This document shows, piece after piece, positions 1 through 8,598 of a stretch of DNA of 64,000 nucleotides (the stretch's first letter is position 1; every line of letters starts with the position of its first letter). The position numbers and the translations under genes are program-made. Origin of the DNA: Nisaea acidiphila (GTDB lineage Bacteria; Pseudomonadota; Alphaproteobacteria; Thalassobaculales; Thalassobaculaceae); the NCBI RefSeq assembly GCF_024662015.1, contig NZ_CP102480.1, forward strand, positions 3,528,501-3,592,500, read 5' to 3'. Under the pieces are notes generated by a model. The model did no database searches, was not told where the DNA came from, and saw only the letters and a program-made list of their open reading frames with translations.

Positions 1-36
1 TGCCGATCGGTAGGACATCAAAAGAGGAGGCTTCAG

Positions 37-1341
37 ATGTCGAATACCAAGGACCTGAAAAAAACGAAAACGTCCAAAGGAGCTATCTCGCGTCGTGGCG
101 TGCTGAAGGGAATGGCCGCGGGGGCGGTCGCCGGAGGTACGCTGATCAAGGGAGCGCCCTTCGTGCATGCGTCGGAGCCGATCACGCTTCGCATCGCCGG
201 CACGGGCGTCAATCAGTTCAAGGAACTGGCCGACAAGGCGAAGGAGGATCTGGGCTTCACGATCCAGTACACCTCGCTCACTTCGGACGACGTGGTGAAG
301 CGGGCAGTAACCCAGTCCTCGTCCTTCGACATGCTCGATGCCGAATACTGGATGCTCAAGAAGATCGTGCCCTCGGGCAAGATGAAGGGCATGGATGTTT
401 CGAAGATCAAGTATTACGACCAGATCGTGCCGATCTTTACCAAGGGCGAGCTGCCGGATGGTACCAAGATGTCCCGCCAGGGCATCGCGCCGATCAAGGT
501 GAGCTACCTGAAAGGTGCTGAGTCGAGCGAGTTTGCCGATGACCCCAGCGGCTACATGACGCTGATCCCGACGGTCTACAATGCCGATACGCTCGGCATC
601 CGGCCGGACCTGATCAAGCGCCCGATCAATACCTGGGCCGAACTGCTGAATCCGGAATTCAAGGGCAAGGCCTCGATCCTGAACATTCCCTCTATCGGCA
701 TCATGGATGCCGCCATGGTCTGCGAAGCCTCCAAGCTCGTCAGCTACGGCGACAAAGGCAACATGACCAAGGAAGAGATCGACGCCACCATGAAGGTGCT
801 GACCGAGGCCAAGAAAGACGGCCAGTTCCGCGCCTTCTGGAAGGAGTTCAACGAGAGCGTCAACCTGATGGCCTCGGGCGAAGTCGTGATCCAGTCCATG
901 TGGTCGCCGGCGGTCACCAAGGTCCGCTCGATGGGCGTGCCCTGCATCTACCAGCCGCTGAAGGAAGGTTACCGGGCCTGGGCCGGCGGCCTCGGCCTGC
1001 CGTCGCATCTCGACGGCAAGAAACTGGATGCGGCCTACGAGTTCATCAACTGGTACATGTCCGGCTGGACCGGCGCCTTCCTGAACCGCCAGGGCTACTA
1101 CACCGCCGTGCTGGAAACCGCGAAACCCTTCATGTCCGAGGACGAATGGGGCTTCTGGATGGAAGGCAAGCCGGCCAAGTCCGACATCATGAGCCCGACC
1201 GGCCAGAAGATCGAACCGGCGGGCGCGACCCGCGATGGCGGCTCCTTCTGGGACCGCATGGGGAACGTGACCGTCTGGAACACGGTGATGGACGAGGACC
1301 GTTACATGGTCCGCAAGTGGAACGAGTTCATCGCCGCCTGA
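37..1341 (+). CDS. Tat-exported ABC transporter substrate-binding protein, polyamine/PotD type
   Basis: Periplasmic solute-binding protein of the spermidine/putrescine (PotD-like) class. It captures a small, probably nitrogenous solute for the two permeases that follow. The N-terminus carries a twin-arginine signal (SRRGVLKG, residues 18-25) followed by an Ala/Gly-rich segment ending near residue 45. The 434-residue length is somewhat above the usual 350-400. The start is supported by a strong AGAGGAGG ribosome site about 7 bases upstream. It heads a co-directional run with permeases, a hydantoin racemase, an acetyltransferase and hyuAB, so the ligand may be a hydantoin or related ureide rather than a polyamine; that is inference. 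No ATPase gene is seen for this transporter, so it may lie upstream of the window. Confidence 0.85.
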   Translation: MSNTKDLKKTKTSKGAISRRGVLKGMAAGAVAGGTLIKGAPFVHASEPITLRIAGTGVNQFKELADKAKEDLGFTIQYTSLTSDDVVKRAVTQSSSFDMLDAEYWMLKKIVPSGKMKGMDVSKIKYYDQIVPIFTKGELPDGTKMSRQGIAPIKVSYLKGAESSEFADDPSGYMTLIPTVYNADTLGIRPDLIKRPINTWAELLNPEFKGKASILNIPSIGIMDAAMVCEASKLVSYGDKGNMTKEEIDATMKVLTEAKKDGQFRAFWKEFNESVNLMASGEVVIQSMWSPAVTKVRSMGVPCIYQPLKEGYRAWAGGLGLPSHLDGKKLDAAYEFINWYMSGWTGAFLNRQGYYTAVLETAKPFMSEDEWGFWMEGKPAKSDIMSPTGQKIEPAGATRDGGSFWDRMGNVTVWNTVMDEDRYMVRKWNEFIAA

Positions 1342-1352
1342 TGAATCTTATG

Positions 1353-1379
1353 CCGGAGGCCGGTCTGGCCGGCCTCCGG
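1353..1379 (+). terminator. GC-rich hairpin between binding-protein and permease genes
   Basis: An 11-bp perfect inverted repeat (1353-1363 with 1369-1379) has a 5-base loop and sits between the binding-protein stop and the first permease start. Only a weak T-rich stretch follows, so it is more likely a partial terminator or mRNA-stabilising stem than a full terminator. Such stems often keep binding-protein mRNA in excess over permease mRNA. Confidence 0.6.
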
Positions 1380-1411
1380 TTCCTCGAACGAGCCGAACCG
1401 GGACAAGCCTG

Positions 1412-2269
1412 ATGGAGCGATTGAGCGCCTGGACCGCCTATCTGCAGGCGTTGCCGCTGACCCTGATCTTTCTGGTTTTTTTCGCGCTACCGATCGCGCT
1501 CGTCGTGGTGGTCAGCTTCTTCGATTACCAGACCTACCAGATCCTGATTCCGGATTTCGTGCTGTTTAACTACGAGGACGTCTTCTCCTCCTCGGTCACC
1601 TACCAGACCTACCTGATCACCTTTCGCTTCTGCCTGATGGTCTGGGCGATCACGCTCGTCCTCGGCTTCACGATCGCCTACTTCCTTGCTTTCCATGTCC
1701 GCACGATCACCATGCAAATCGTGCTCTTCCTGCTCTGCACGATCCCGTTCTGGACCTCGATCGTCATCCGCATGATCGCCTGGATCCCGCTGCTCGGGCG
1801 GAACGGCCTGGTGAACAAGGCGCTGCTCGCGATGGGGGTCACCGACGCGCCGGTGGAATGGCTGCTCTACAGCGAGTTCGCCGTGGTGATCGGCTATGTC
1901 CACCTCTACACGCTGTTCATGATCGTGCCGATCTTCAACTCGATGATGCGGATCGACCGCTCCCTGCTTGAAGCCGCGACCGATGCTGGCGCGAGCGGCT
2001 GGCAGACGGTCTGGAACGTCATCGTACCGCTCTGCAAGCCTGGCATCGCCATCGGCTCCATCTTCGTGGTCGCTATGGTGATGGGGGATTTCGTCACCGT
2101 GAACGTGCTCGGCGGAGGCCAGGTTGCCTCTGTCGGCAAAGCGATTGCGGCGGAACTCTCCTATCTCCAGTTCCCGCCTGCCGCCGCAAATTCCATGGTG
2201 CTGCTTGGTGTCGTGATCCTGCTGATCATGCTGCTGATGCGTTTCGCCGATGTGCGCAAGGAGCTTTGA
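1412..2269 (+). CDS. ABC transporter permease, PotB-like
   Basis: Inner-membrane permease of the binding-protein-dependent family, 285 residues with about six hydrophobic segments starting at residue 13. The cytoplasmic EAA-type loop that contacts the ATPase is visible around residues 187-205 (EAATDAGASGWQ). It forms the channel with the next permease and receives solute from the binding protein upstream. It follows the binding-protein hairpin by about 30 bases and is one base apart from the next permease, so they are co-translated. The family typically moves polyamines or related cations, but the neighbours are hydantoin-processing genes, so the substrate here is uncertain. Confidence 0.85.
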   Translation: MERLSAWTAYLQALPLTLIFLVFFALPIALVVVVSFFDYQTYQILIPDFVLFNYEDVFSSSVTYQTYLITFRFCLMVWAITLVLGFTIAYFLAFHVRTITMQIVLFLLCTIPFWTSIVIRMIAWIPLLGRNGLVNKALLAMGVTDAPVEWLLYSEFAVVIGYVHLYTLFMIVPIFNSMMRIDRSLLEAATDAGASGWQTVWNVIVPLCKPGIAIGSIFVVAMVMGDFVTVNVLGGGQVASVGKAIAAELSYLQFPPAAANSMVLLGVVILLIMLLMRFADVRKEL

Positions 2270-2270
2270 G

Positions 2271-3110
2271 ATGGGCGCCCGTTCCCGCAGCTTCTACATC
2301 CTCGCGACGATCTTTGGCACCTTCGTCTTCTTCCTCTACGGGCCGATGTTCGCCGTCATCCTGCTCGCCTTCCAGGGGCCGGACGGCGGCCTGACATTCC
2401 CGATGAATGGTATCTCGCTGCATTGGTTTGCGGACATCTTCCGGCCGCAGTCGATCGGCGACATCTGGGGGTCCTTCGACCGCTCGATCAAGCTCGGCCT
2501 GATGGTGATGCTCGCGACGGTGGTGATCTCCTTTCTTTCGGGGCTCGCCTACCGTAAGCGTTTCCGCGGCAGTTCCGTACTGTTCTACGTCGTCATTGCG
2601 AGCCTGATCATGCCGTCCATCGTGGTCAGCCTCGGCATCGGCTCGATGTTCGAGTTGCTCGGGATCGAACGGTCCTGGTGGAGTTCGGCCTTCGGCGCAC
2701 ACCTGACCTGGACGCTGCCGTTCGGCCTGCTGATCATGTTCGCGGTCTTCAACCGGTTCGATCCGGCCTTCGAGGAGGCGGCGCGGGATCTTGGCGCGAG
2801 TGGCTGGCAGACCATCCGCCATGTCGTGCTCCCGATTGTGGCTCCAAGCCTGATCGGCGTCGCGCTATTCGGCTTTACCCTCTCCTACGACGAGATCGCG
2901 CGGACCTCGCAGTCGGTCGGAGCGCTGAACACGCTGCCGATGGAATTGCAGGCGATGCAGACCAACGTGACGACACCGGTGATTTATGCGCTCGGTGCCT
3001 ACACCACGGCCCTCTCTCTCGTGGTGATCGGTGCTAGCCTGACCGGCGTCCTGATCTTCCGCTGGCGCCAGAAACGTCACGGATCGGACGCCGACAAGGG
3101 AATGGTCTGA
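2271..3110 (+). CDS. ABC transporter permease, PotC-like
   Basis: Second permease subunit of the polyamine-type ABC importer, 279 residues from the ATG at 2271. An in-frame ATG at 2250 lies inside the previous gene; the downstream ATG, one base after the preceding stop, is preferred. It shows six hydrophobic segments and the EAA loop (EEAARDLGASGWQ, about residues 165-178). It pairs with the preceding permease to form the transmembrane channel. It is followed after 8 bases by the hydantoin racemase gene, which ties the transporter to the ureide catabolic genes. No ATP-binding subunit lies in this strand run. Confidence 0.85.
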   Translation: MGARSRSFYILATIFGTFVFFLYGPMFAVILLAFQGPDGGLTFPMNGISLHWFADIFRPQSIGDIWGSFDRSIKLGLMVMLATVVISFLSGLAYRKRFRGSSVLFYVVIASLIMPSIVVSLGIGSMFELLGIERSWWSSAFGAHLTWTLPFGLLIMFAVFNRFDPAFEEAARDLGASGWQTIRHVVLPIVAPSLIGVALFGFTLSYDEIARTSQSVGALNTLPMELQAMQTNVTTPVIYALGAYTTALSLVVIGASLTGVLIFRWRQKRHGSDADKGMV

Positions 3111-3118
3111 GGAATGTC

Positions 3119-3862
3119 ATGAAAATTCTGGTCGTCAATCCGAACACTACAGCCTCGATGACGGACAAGATCCGCGAGACGGCACTCGCCGTCGCCGCGC
3201 CGGGGACTGAGATTGTCGCGGTCAACCCGTCCGACGGACCGGTCAGCATCGAAGGGCACTACGACGAGGCCTATTGCGTGCCCGGCTTGCTCTGCGAAGC
3301 GAAGAAAGGTGTGGCGGCGGGGGCCGATGCGCTCGTCATCGCCTGTTTCGACGATCCGGGGCTGGAAGCCTGCCGCGAGGTGCTGGAGATTCCGGTCATT
3401 GGCATCTGCGAGGCGGCGATGGCCGCGGCCTCCATGGTCGGACATGGTTTCTCCGTCGTGACCACTTTGCCGCGCGCCGTGCCAATCATCGAGGCGTTAG
3501 CCTTCAAATACGGCTTCGAGCGGCAGTGCCGGAAAGTGCGCTCGGCCGAAATCCCCGTGCTTGCGCTTGAGGAAGAGGGCGGCGGTGCGGCGGCGAAGGT
3601 TCGCGAGGAGGTACTGGCCGCGATCGAGCAGGATCATGCGGAGGCGGTGCTGCTCGGCTGCGCCGGGATGACCGACCTCGCAGATGCACTGACGAAGGAA
3701 ACCGGGGTGCCCGTGATCGACGGCGTCGCGGCGGCCGTGAAGTTCGCGGAGGCCATGGCCGGGCTCGGGCTCAAGACCTGCAAACGCCGGGCCTACGAGA
3801 CGCCCCGGGCGAAAAAATACACCGGCGCCTTTGCCTTCGCGGCGCCGGAGGCGGGCGCCTGA
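3119..3862 (+). CDS. Hydantoin racemase (Asp/Glu/hydantoin racemase family)
   Basis: Cytoplasmic racemase that interconverts the D and L forms of 5-substituted hydantoins so that a stereospecific hydantoinase can consume both. The 247-residue protein starts with the family signature MKILVVNPNT. It has both catalytic cysteines: Cys76 in VIACFDDPG and Cys181 in LLGCAGM, the positions expected for canonical hydantoin racemases. Its stop overlaps the start of the acetyltransferase gene (TGATG), and hyuA-hyuB follow. Allantoin or another ureide racemase function is also possible. The C-terminal 20 residues are Ala-rich and probably a tail beyond the fold. Confidence 0.85.
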   Translation: MKILVVNPNTTASMTDKIRETALAVAAPGTEIVAVNPSDGPVSIEGHYDEAYCVPGLLCEAKKGVAAGADALVIACFDDPGLEACREVLEIPVIGICEAAMAAASMVGHGFSVVTTLPRAVPIIEALAFKYGFERQCRKVRSAEIPVLALEEEGGGAAAKVREEVLAAIEQDHAEAVLLGCAGMTDLADALTKETGVPVIDGVAAAVKFAEAMAGLGLKTCKRRAYETPRAKKYTGAFAFAAPEAGA

Positions 3863-4707
3863 TGGGCGACAATTACGTCATCAGGCCTATGAGTGCCGCG
3901 GATATCGACGACGCGGTGGCTTGGGCGGCGGCGGAAGGCTGGAATCCGGGCGACCGGGATGCGCAATGTTTCGCAAGCGTCGATCCGGCGGGATTCATCG
4001 GCGGTTTCCTCGACGGACGGATGATCGCCTCGATCTCCGTGGTGAATTACGACGACGCCTTCTCCTTCCTCGGCTTCTACATCGTGCAGCCGGAGTATCG
4101 CGGCAAAGGTTACGGCTACAGGCTTTGGCAGGAAGGCATGGCGCATGCGGGAGGCCGCACTGTCGGGCTCGACGGCGTTGTCGCCGAGCAGGAGAATTAC
4201 CGGCGTTCGGGCTTTGCTCTCGCCTACCGCAATATCCGTTATGGCGGAACCCCGGTCCTGCCGACGGCCCTGCCCGGACTTGAGATCCGCGCGCTGAAGG
4301 CGCCGGACGAAGTGCTGAAGGTATTCGACCGCACGGTCTTCCCCGCGCCGAGAGACATGTTTCTCGAGGCTTGGCTCGGCACGCCGCGCCACGCCGCCTT
4401 TGCGGCTTACCGGGATGAGGCGCTTGCCGGCTACGCGGTGGCGCGTCCTTGCGTTGCCGGGGCCAAGATCGGACCGCTCTTCGCGGCGGACGAGGAGGTC
4501 GCCGGAGCGCTTGCGACGGCGGCCATCGGTGCGGTCGACGCCGACGAGATCTTCCTGGACGTACCGGAGCCTAACGCGGCGGCGATCTCGCTCGCCGCAC
4601 GTATGGGACTGGCACCGGTCTTCGAGACCGCGCGGATGTACCGGGGGGCGGCCCCGGTTATCGATCTCGCCCGCATCTACGGGGTCACTTCTTTCGAGTT
4701 GGGGTAA
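3862..4707 (+). CDS. GNAT-family N-acetyltransferase with a C-terminal second domain
   Basis: Acetyl-CoA-dependent N-acetyltransferase, 281 residues. The N-terminal GNAT fold (about 5-150) carries the acetyl-CoA loop RGKGYG at 80-85. The C-terminal half (about 155-280) resembles the second domain found in YitH-type proteins. The gene overlaps the racemase stop by one base and is 3 bases before hyuA, so it is a committed member of this operon. A plausible role is acetylation of a free amino acid or amine released by hydantoin or carbamoyl hydrolysis, or detoxification of a D-amino acid. That is inference from position only; the true acceptor is not readable from the sequence. Confidence 0.8.
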   Translation: MGDNYVIRPMSAADIDDAVAWAAAEGWNPGDRDAQCFASVDPAGFIGGFLDGRMIASISVVNYDDAFSFLGFYIVQPEYRGKGYGYRLWQEGMAHAGGRTVGLDGVVAEQENYRRSGFALAYRNIRYGGTPVLPTALPGLEIRALKAPDEVLKVFDRTVFPAPRDMFLEAWLGTPRHAAFAAYRDEALAGYAVARPCVAGAKIGPLFAADEEVAGALATAAIGAVDADEIFLDVPEPNAAAISLAARMGLAPVFETARMYRGAAPVIDLARIYGVTSFELG

Positions 4708-4710
4708 GTC

Positions 4711-6792
4711 ATGAAGCTCATCGGCGTCGATGTCGGCGGCACCTTCACCGACCTTGTCTTCACGGACACGGGCAGCGGGTTCGTCTCGATCCATAAGACG
4801 CCGACGACGCCGGACGATCCCTCGCGCGGTGTGATTGACGGTATCCTCGAACTCTGCCGCCGGGTCGAGGTCGAGCCTTCTGAGATCGACAGCGTCAAGC
4901 ACGGCACGACGATCGCCACGAATGCCGTGCTCGAATACAAGGGCGCCGATACCGGCATGATCACAACCGAGGGCTATCGGGACGTGCTCCATATCGGGCG
5001 CCACCAGCGCCCGCAGCATTACTCCATCATGCAGGAGATTCCCTGGCAGGACCGGCCCCTCATCAAGCGACGGCATCGCAAGACCGTCGCCGAACGCCTT
5101 GCACCTCCAAAAGGCGACGTGCTCGTTGCCCTCGACGAGGCGGCTGTGCGGAAAGCCGCGCGGGAACTCAAGGCCGCCGGTGTGGAGGCGGTCGCTATCT
5201 GCTTTCTGTTTTCCTATCTCGATCCGGCGCATGAGGAGCGCGCCCGCGCGATCGTGCTGGAGGAATATCCGGACTGCTTTGTCACCAGTTCGGCCGCCGT
5301 CTCGCCTCAGTTCCGCGAGTTCGAGCGGTTCACCACGGCGGCGATGAATGCTTTCATTGGCCCGAAGGTGCGGAATTATGTGGACCGGCTCGAGACCGTC
5401 ATGGGCGAGAAGGGGCTGACGGCCGACCTTCATGTCATGGGCTCGAACGGCGGAGCGGCAACGGCGCAGATGGTTTCCGAAAAACCTGTGCTGACCCTGT
5501 TGTCCGGCCCGGCGGCCGGCGTGCTCGGCGGGATTTGGTGCTCGGAGCTTTCCGGCAAGAACAACCTTATAACCTTCGATGTCGGGGGGACCTCGGCCGA
5601 TATCGGCATTGTTATCGACGGAGTGTCCACCGAGGCGACGGCGCGCGATACCTGGATCGGCGGCTACCCGGTTCTGGCGCCGATGATGGACATCCACACG
5701 ATCGGCGCCGGGGGCGGCTCCATCGCTTCGCTCGATGCGGCGGGCGCCTTCCGTGTTGGACCGGAAAGCGCCGGCGCCCGTCCCGGTCCCGCAGCCTACG
5801 GTCACGGCGGCGATAAACCGACGGTGACGGACGCGCATGTCGTGCTCGGGCGCCTCGACCCGGATCGGTTCCTCGGCGGCGAGATGTCGCTCGATACCGC
5901 CGCGTCCGAAAAGGTGGTCGGCGCCCTCGCGGACGAAGTCGGGCTCGGCCGGCACGAGACCGCGTCCGGGATTCTCACCATCGTCAATGCCAACATGGCC
6001 AACGCGATCCGCTCCCGAACCGTGCAGAAGGGGCTGGACCCGCGCGATTTCGCGCTGGTCGCTTTCGGCGGGGCGGGGCCGCTGCACGCCGCCGACGTCG
6101 CCGATCTGCTCGGCATCTCCTCGGTGCTGGTGCCTGCCTATCCGGGGATCACCTCGGCGGTAGGGCTGCTGACGACGGATCTGAAATACGATGCCGTTCG
6201 CACCGAATTCCAGGTCAGCACCGGCTTCGATACCGGGCGGCTGAACGCCGATTTCGTGGCCATGCAGGAGCAACTCGCCGCCCAGCTTGTCGCCGACAAG
6301 GTGGACCCCAATTCCGTCACCTACAGGCGCGCGGGCGATCTTCGTTATGTCGGCCAGGGATACGAGCTCCGCGTCGCCATTCCCGACGGCGATCTCGACG
6401 CGGCGTCGCTCAAGGCCGTGGTCGATGCCTTTGCCCGGGCGCATGAGGCGGAATACGGACATGCTTTCGAGGACAGTCCGATCGAACTGGTCAATATCCG
6501 TCTGACGGCATTCGGGGAGGTCGCGAAGATCGAGCCGGAAGCGGGTAACGGAGGGGACAGTCTGGCTGGAGCGACGGTGCGTACCGGGACCTGCTACTTC
6601 GCCGAAATCGGCGGACCGACCAAGGGCTACGAGACGCCGTTCTTGGAGCGCACACTTCTGCCGGCGGGCGAGACATTCGCCGGGCCGGCGATCGTCCTGC
6701 AGAAGGACACCACCACGATCGTGCCGCCGGGGTGGAATTTCGGGGCCGACAGGGCTGGCAATCTGATGATGGGCAAGGGAGCAAGGCCGTGA
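4711..6792 (+). CDS. hyuA: Hydantoinase/oxoprolinase A subunit (N-methylhydantoinase A)
   Basis: ATP-dependent ring-opening amidase subunit that, with HyuB, hydrolyses hydantoins, N-methylhydantoin or 5-oxoproline-like lactams. The 693-residue length is typical. The actin-like ATPase signature VDVGGTFTD lies at residues 6-14 and a second phosphate loop (DVGGTSADIG) near 290. The order is hydantoinase A N-terminal domain, hydantoinase A core, then a C-terminal beta domain. The stop overlaps the hyuB start (GTGA). The preceding racemase favours a hydantoin substrate over 5-oxoproline. A second, partial hyuA lies at the right end of the window in a different context. Confidence 0.9.
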   Translation: MKLIGVDVGGTFTDLVFTDTGSGFVSIHKTPTTPDDPSRGVIDGILELCRRVEVEPSEIDSVKHGTTIATNAVLEYKGADTGMITTEGYRDVLHIGRHQRPQHYSIMQEIPWQDRPLIKRRHRKTVAERLAPPKGDVLVALDEAAVRKAARELKAAGVEAVAICFLFSYLDPAHEERARAIVLEEYPDCFVTSSAAVSPQFREFERFTTAAMNAFIGPKVRNYVDRLETVMGEKGLTADLHVMGSNGGAATAQMVSEKPVLTLLSGPAAGVLGGIWCSELSGKNNLITFDVGGTSADIGIVIDGVSTEATARDTWIGGYPVLAPMMDIHTIGAGGGSIASLDAAGAFRVGPESAGARPGPAAYGHGGDKPTVTDAHVVLGRLDPDRFLGGEMSLDTAASEKVVGALADEVGLGRHETASGILTIVNANMANAIRSRTVQKGLDPRDFALVAFGGAGPLHAADVADLLGISSVLVPAYPGITSAVGLLTTDLKYDAVRTEFQVSTGFDTGRLNADFVAMQEQLAAQLVADKVDPNSVTYRRAGDLRYVGQGYELRVAIPDGDLDAASLKAVVDAFARAHEAEYGHAFEDSPIELVNIRLTAFGEVAKIEPEAGNGGDSLAGATVRTGTCYFAEIGGPTKGYETPFLERTLLPAGETFAGPAIVLQKDTTTIVPPGWNFGADRAGNLMMGKGARP

Positions 6793-8576
6793 ACGAGGTG
6801 CTGACATCCCCGAAGAGCGTGACCGTCGACCCGGTGACCGTCGCGGTCGTACAGGGCGCGCTGGAGAATATCGCCGTCGAGATGGGCTACCGGCTGATGC
6901 GGATGTCCTATTCCTCGATCATCCGGGAGTCCGAGGATTTCGGCGCCGGCCTGGTCGATGCCGAAGGCCGGGGGCTTGCGGAGTCCGCGCAGTCGACCCC
7001 GCTGCAGTCCGGGCCGATCCCGGGCTACATCAAGGGTATCAACCGGATCATGGCGGAGCGCGGGGAAACTGTCCGGCCGGGCGACGTGATCATGCACAAC
7101 GATGCCTATTCCGGTGCCAGCCACGGCCCGGACGTCGCCTTCATGGTTCCGGTCTTCCATGGCGACCGGCTTGTTGCCTGGGCGGGAACGACGGCCCACC
7201 ATCTCGATATCGGTGCGCTGACCCCCGGAAGCTGTGGCATCGTTAACGCGATCGATGCCTATGCCGAGGGGCTGCAGTTCAAGGCAATCAAGGTTTATGA
7301 CGAGGGCCGGAAAGTCATGCCGGTCTGGAACATCCTGCGCGACAATATCCGCGTCTCCGACCTAGTGGTCGGGGACATGGAGGCGCAGATCGCCGCGGCC
7401 CGCATCGGTGCGAAACGGTTCGAGGAACTGATCGACCGCTATGGGATCGAGACACTGGAGGCGGCCTGCACAGGCGCCATGGATCATGCCGAGCGGCTGA
7501 TGCGCGGCGCCATCGCGGCGCTCCCCGACGGGGATTACGCCGCAACGACCTACATCGACGGCTTCCTCGACAGCGACGATCCGGGCCGCAAGGAGTTGCC
7601 GATCACGGTCACACTGAGGGTTCGGGGCGAGGAGATCGAGGTCGATCTCACCGGCACGGCGCGCCAGGTCGACGACGCTCCGATCAACATGCCGCTGGTG
7701 GGGACGGCGGACATCGCGATCTGGCTCACCATCCGCTCCGTCCTCTTGGACACGGCCGTGCACGGCCATATCCCCGTGAACGAGGGATTGACCAGGCCGA
7801 TCCGGATCGTGGCACCCGAGGGGTGCCTTGCGAATCCGATCTTTCCGGCCCCGACCATCGCCCGCTTCTGTCCCGGCAACCAGCTTGCCGACACGGTGAT
7901 GAAGGCGCTTGCCCAGGCCGCGCCGGAACAAGTTTCCGGCGGGATCGGCAACCTCAAGGTCATCGCCTTTTCCGGTCTCAATCACGGCAAGCATTGGGTC
8001 CATATGGAGATTTTCGAGGGCAGCTATGGAGGCCGCTACGGGCGTGATGGCATGGACGCGGTCGATACGCTCTACGCCAACACGCGGAACAACCCGATCG
8101 AGGATATCGAGACCCACCTGCCGCTGCGCGTGTCGCGCTACGAGCTGCGCGAGGACGTGGCCGGTGCCGGCAAGTGGCGCGGCGGACTGGGGTCGATCCG
8201 TTCGTTCGAGTATCTCGGCGACGGCGCGGCCTCGGTCGAGGGCGAGGGGCACGGCTTCGCGCCCTGGGGCTTCCGCGGCGGCGCGGTCGGCAAACCTGCG
8301 GAACTCTGTCTGCACGGCGTTGCCGGCGCGGCGCGCGAATTGCCTTCCAAGGTCCCGCACATGCCGATCGCCGCGGGCGAACGTTTCGAATGTCTGGGCC
8401 CGGCCGGTGGAGGTTATGGAAATCCGCTGGAGCGGTCGCCCGAGGCTGTGCTGGAGGATGTTCTGGACGAGCTCATCTCGCGGGAGACGGCTCTCGCTGA
8501 TTACGGCGTGGTGGTTTCGGAAACACTCGATCTCGACCTTGCCGCGACCGAAAAAGCACGGGGAGAGCGGTGCTAG
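6789..8576 (+). CDS. hyuB: Hydantoinase/oxoprolinase B subunit (N-methylhydantoinase B)
   Basis: Partner subunit of the ATP-dependent hydantoinase, 595 residues. The GTG at 6789 is chosen as start because it overlaps the hyuA stop and is preceded by an AAGGGAG site; the frame is open further upstream within hyuA. The family core motif appears as NDAYSGASHGPD, and the glycine-rich C-terminal GPAGGGYGNP is present. The product of an HyuAB reaction on a hydantoin is an N-carbamoyl amino acid, which could feed the carbamoylase encoded 5 kb downstream. It converges with the amidohydrolase gene, with only 22 bases between the stops and a short stem (8579-8592) there. Confidence 0.9.
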   Translation: MNEVLTSPKSVTVDPVTVAVVQGALENIAVEMGYRLMRMSYSSIIRESEDFGAGLVDAEGRGLAESAQSTPLQSGPIPGYIKGINRIMAERGETVRPGDVIMHNDAYSGASHGPDVAFMVPVFHGDRLVAWAGTTAHHLDIGALTPGSCGIVNAIDAYAEGLQFKAIKVYDEGRKVMPVWNILRDNIRVSDLVVGDMEAQIAAARIGAKRFEELIDRYGIETLEAACTGAMDHAERLMRGAIAALPDGDYAATTYIDGFLDSDDPGRKELPITVTLRVRGEEIEVDLTGTARQVDDAPINMPLVGTADIAIWLTIRSVLLDTAVHGHIPVNEGLTRPIRIVAPEGCLANPIFPAPTIARFCPGNQLADTVMKALAQAAPEQVSGGIGNLKVIAFSGLNHGKHWVHMEIFEGSYGGRYGRDGMDAVDTLYANTRNNPIEDIETHLPLRVSRYELREDVAGAGKWRGGLGSIRSFEYLGDGAASVEGEGHGFAPWGFRGGAVGKPAELCLHGVAGAARELPSKVPHMPIAAGERFECLGPAGGGYGNPLERSPEAVLEDVLDELISRETALADYGVVVSETLDLDLAATEKARGERC

Positions 8577-8598
8577 CCCTCCCCGTCGGGAGTCCGGC

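Noticed and set aside
3793-6807. A 1004-codon open frame on the minus strand opposite racemase, GNAT and hyuA
   Set aside because: It is the antisense of three clear genes. Its translation is Arg/His/Gly-rich without family motifs, a known artefact of high-GC DNA.
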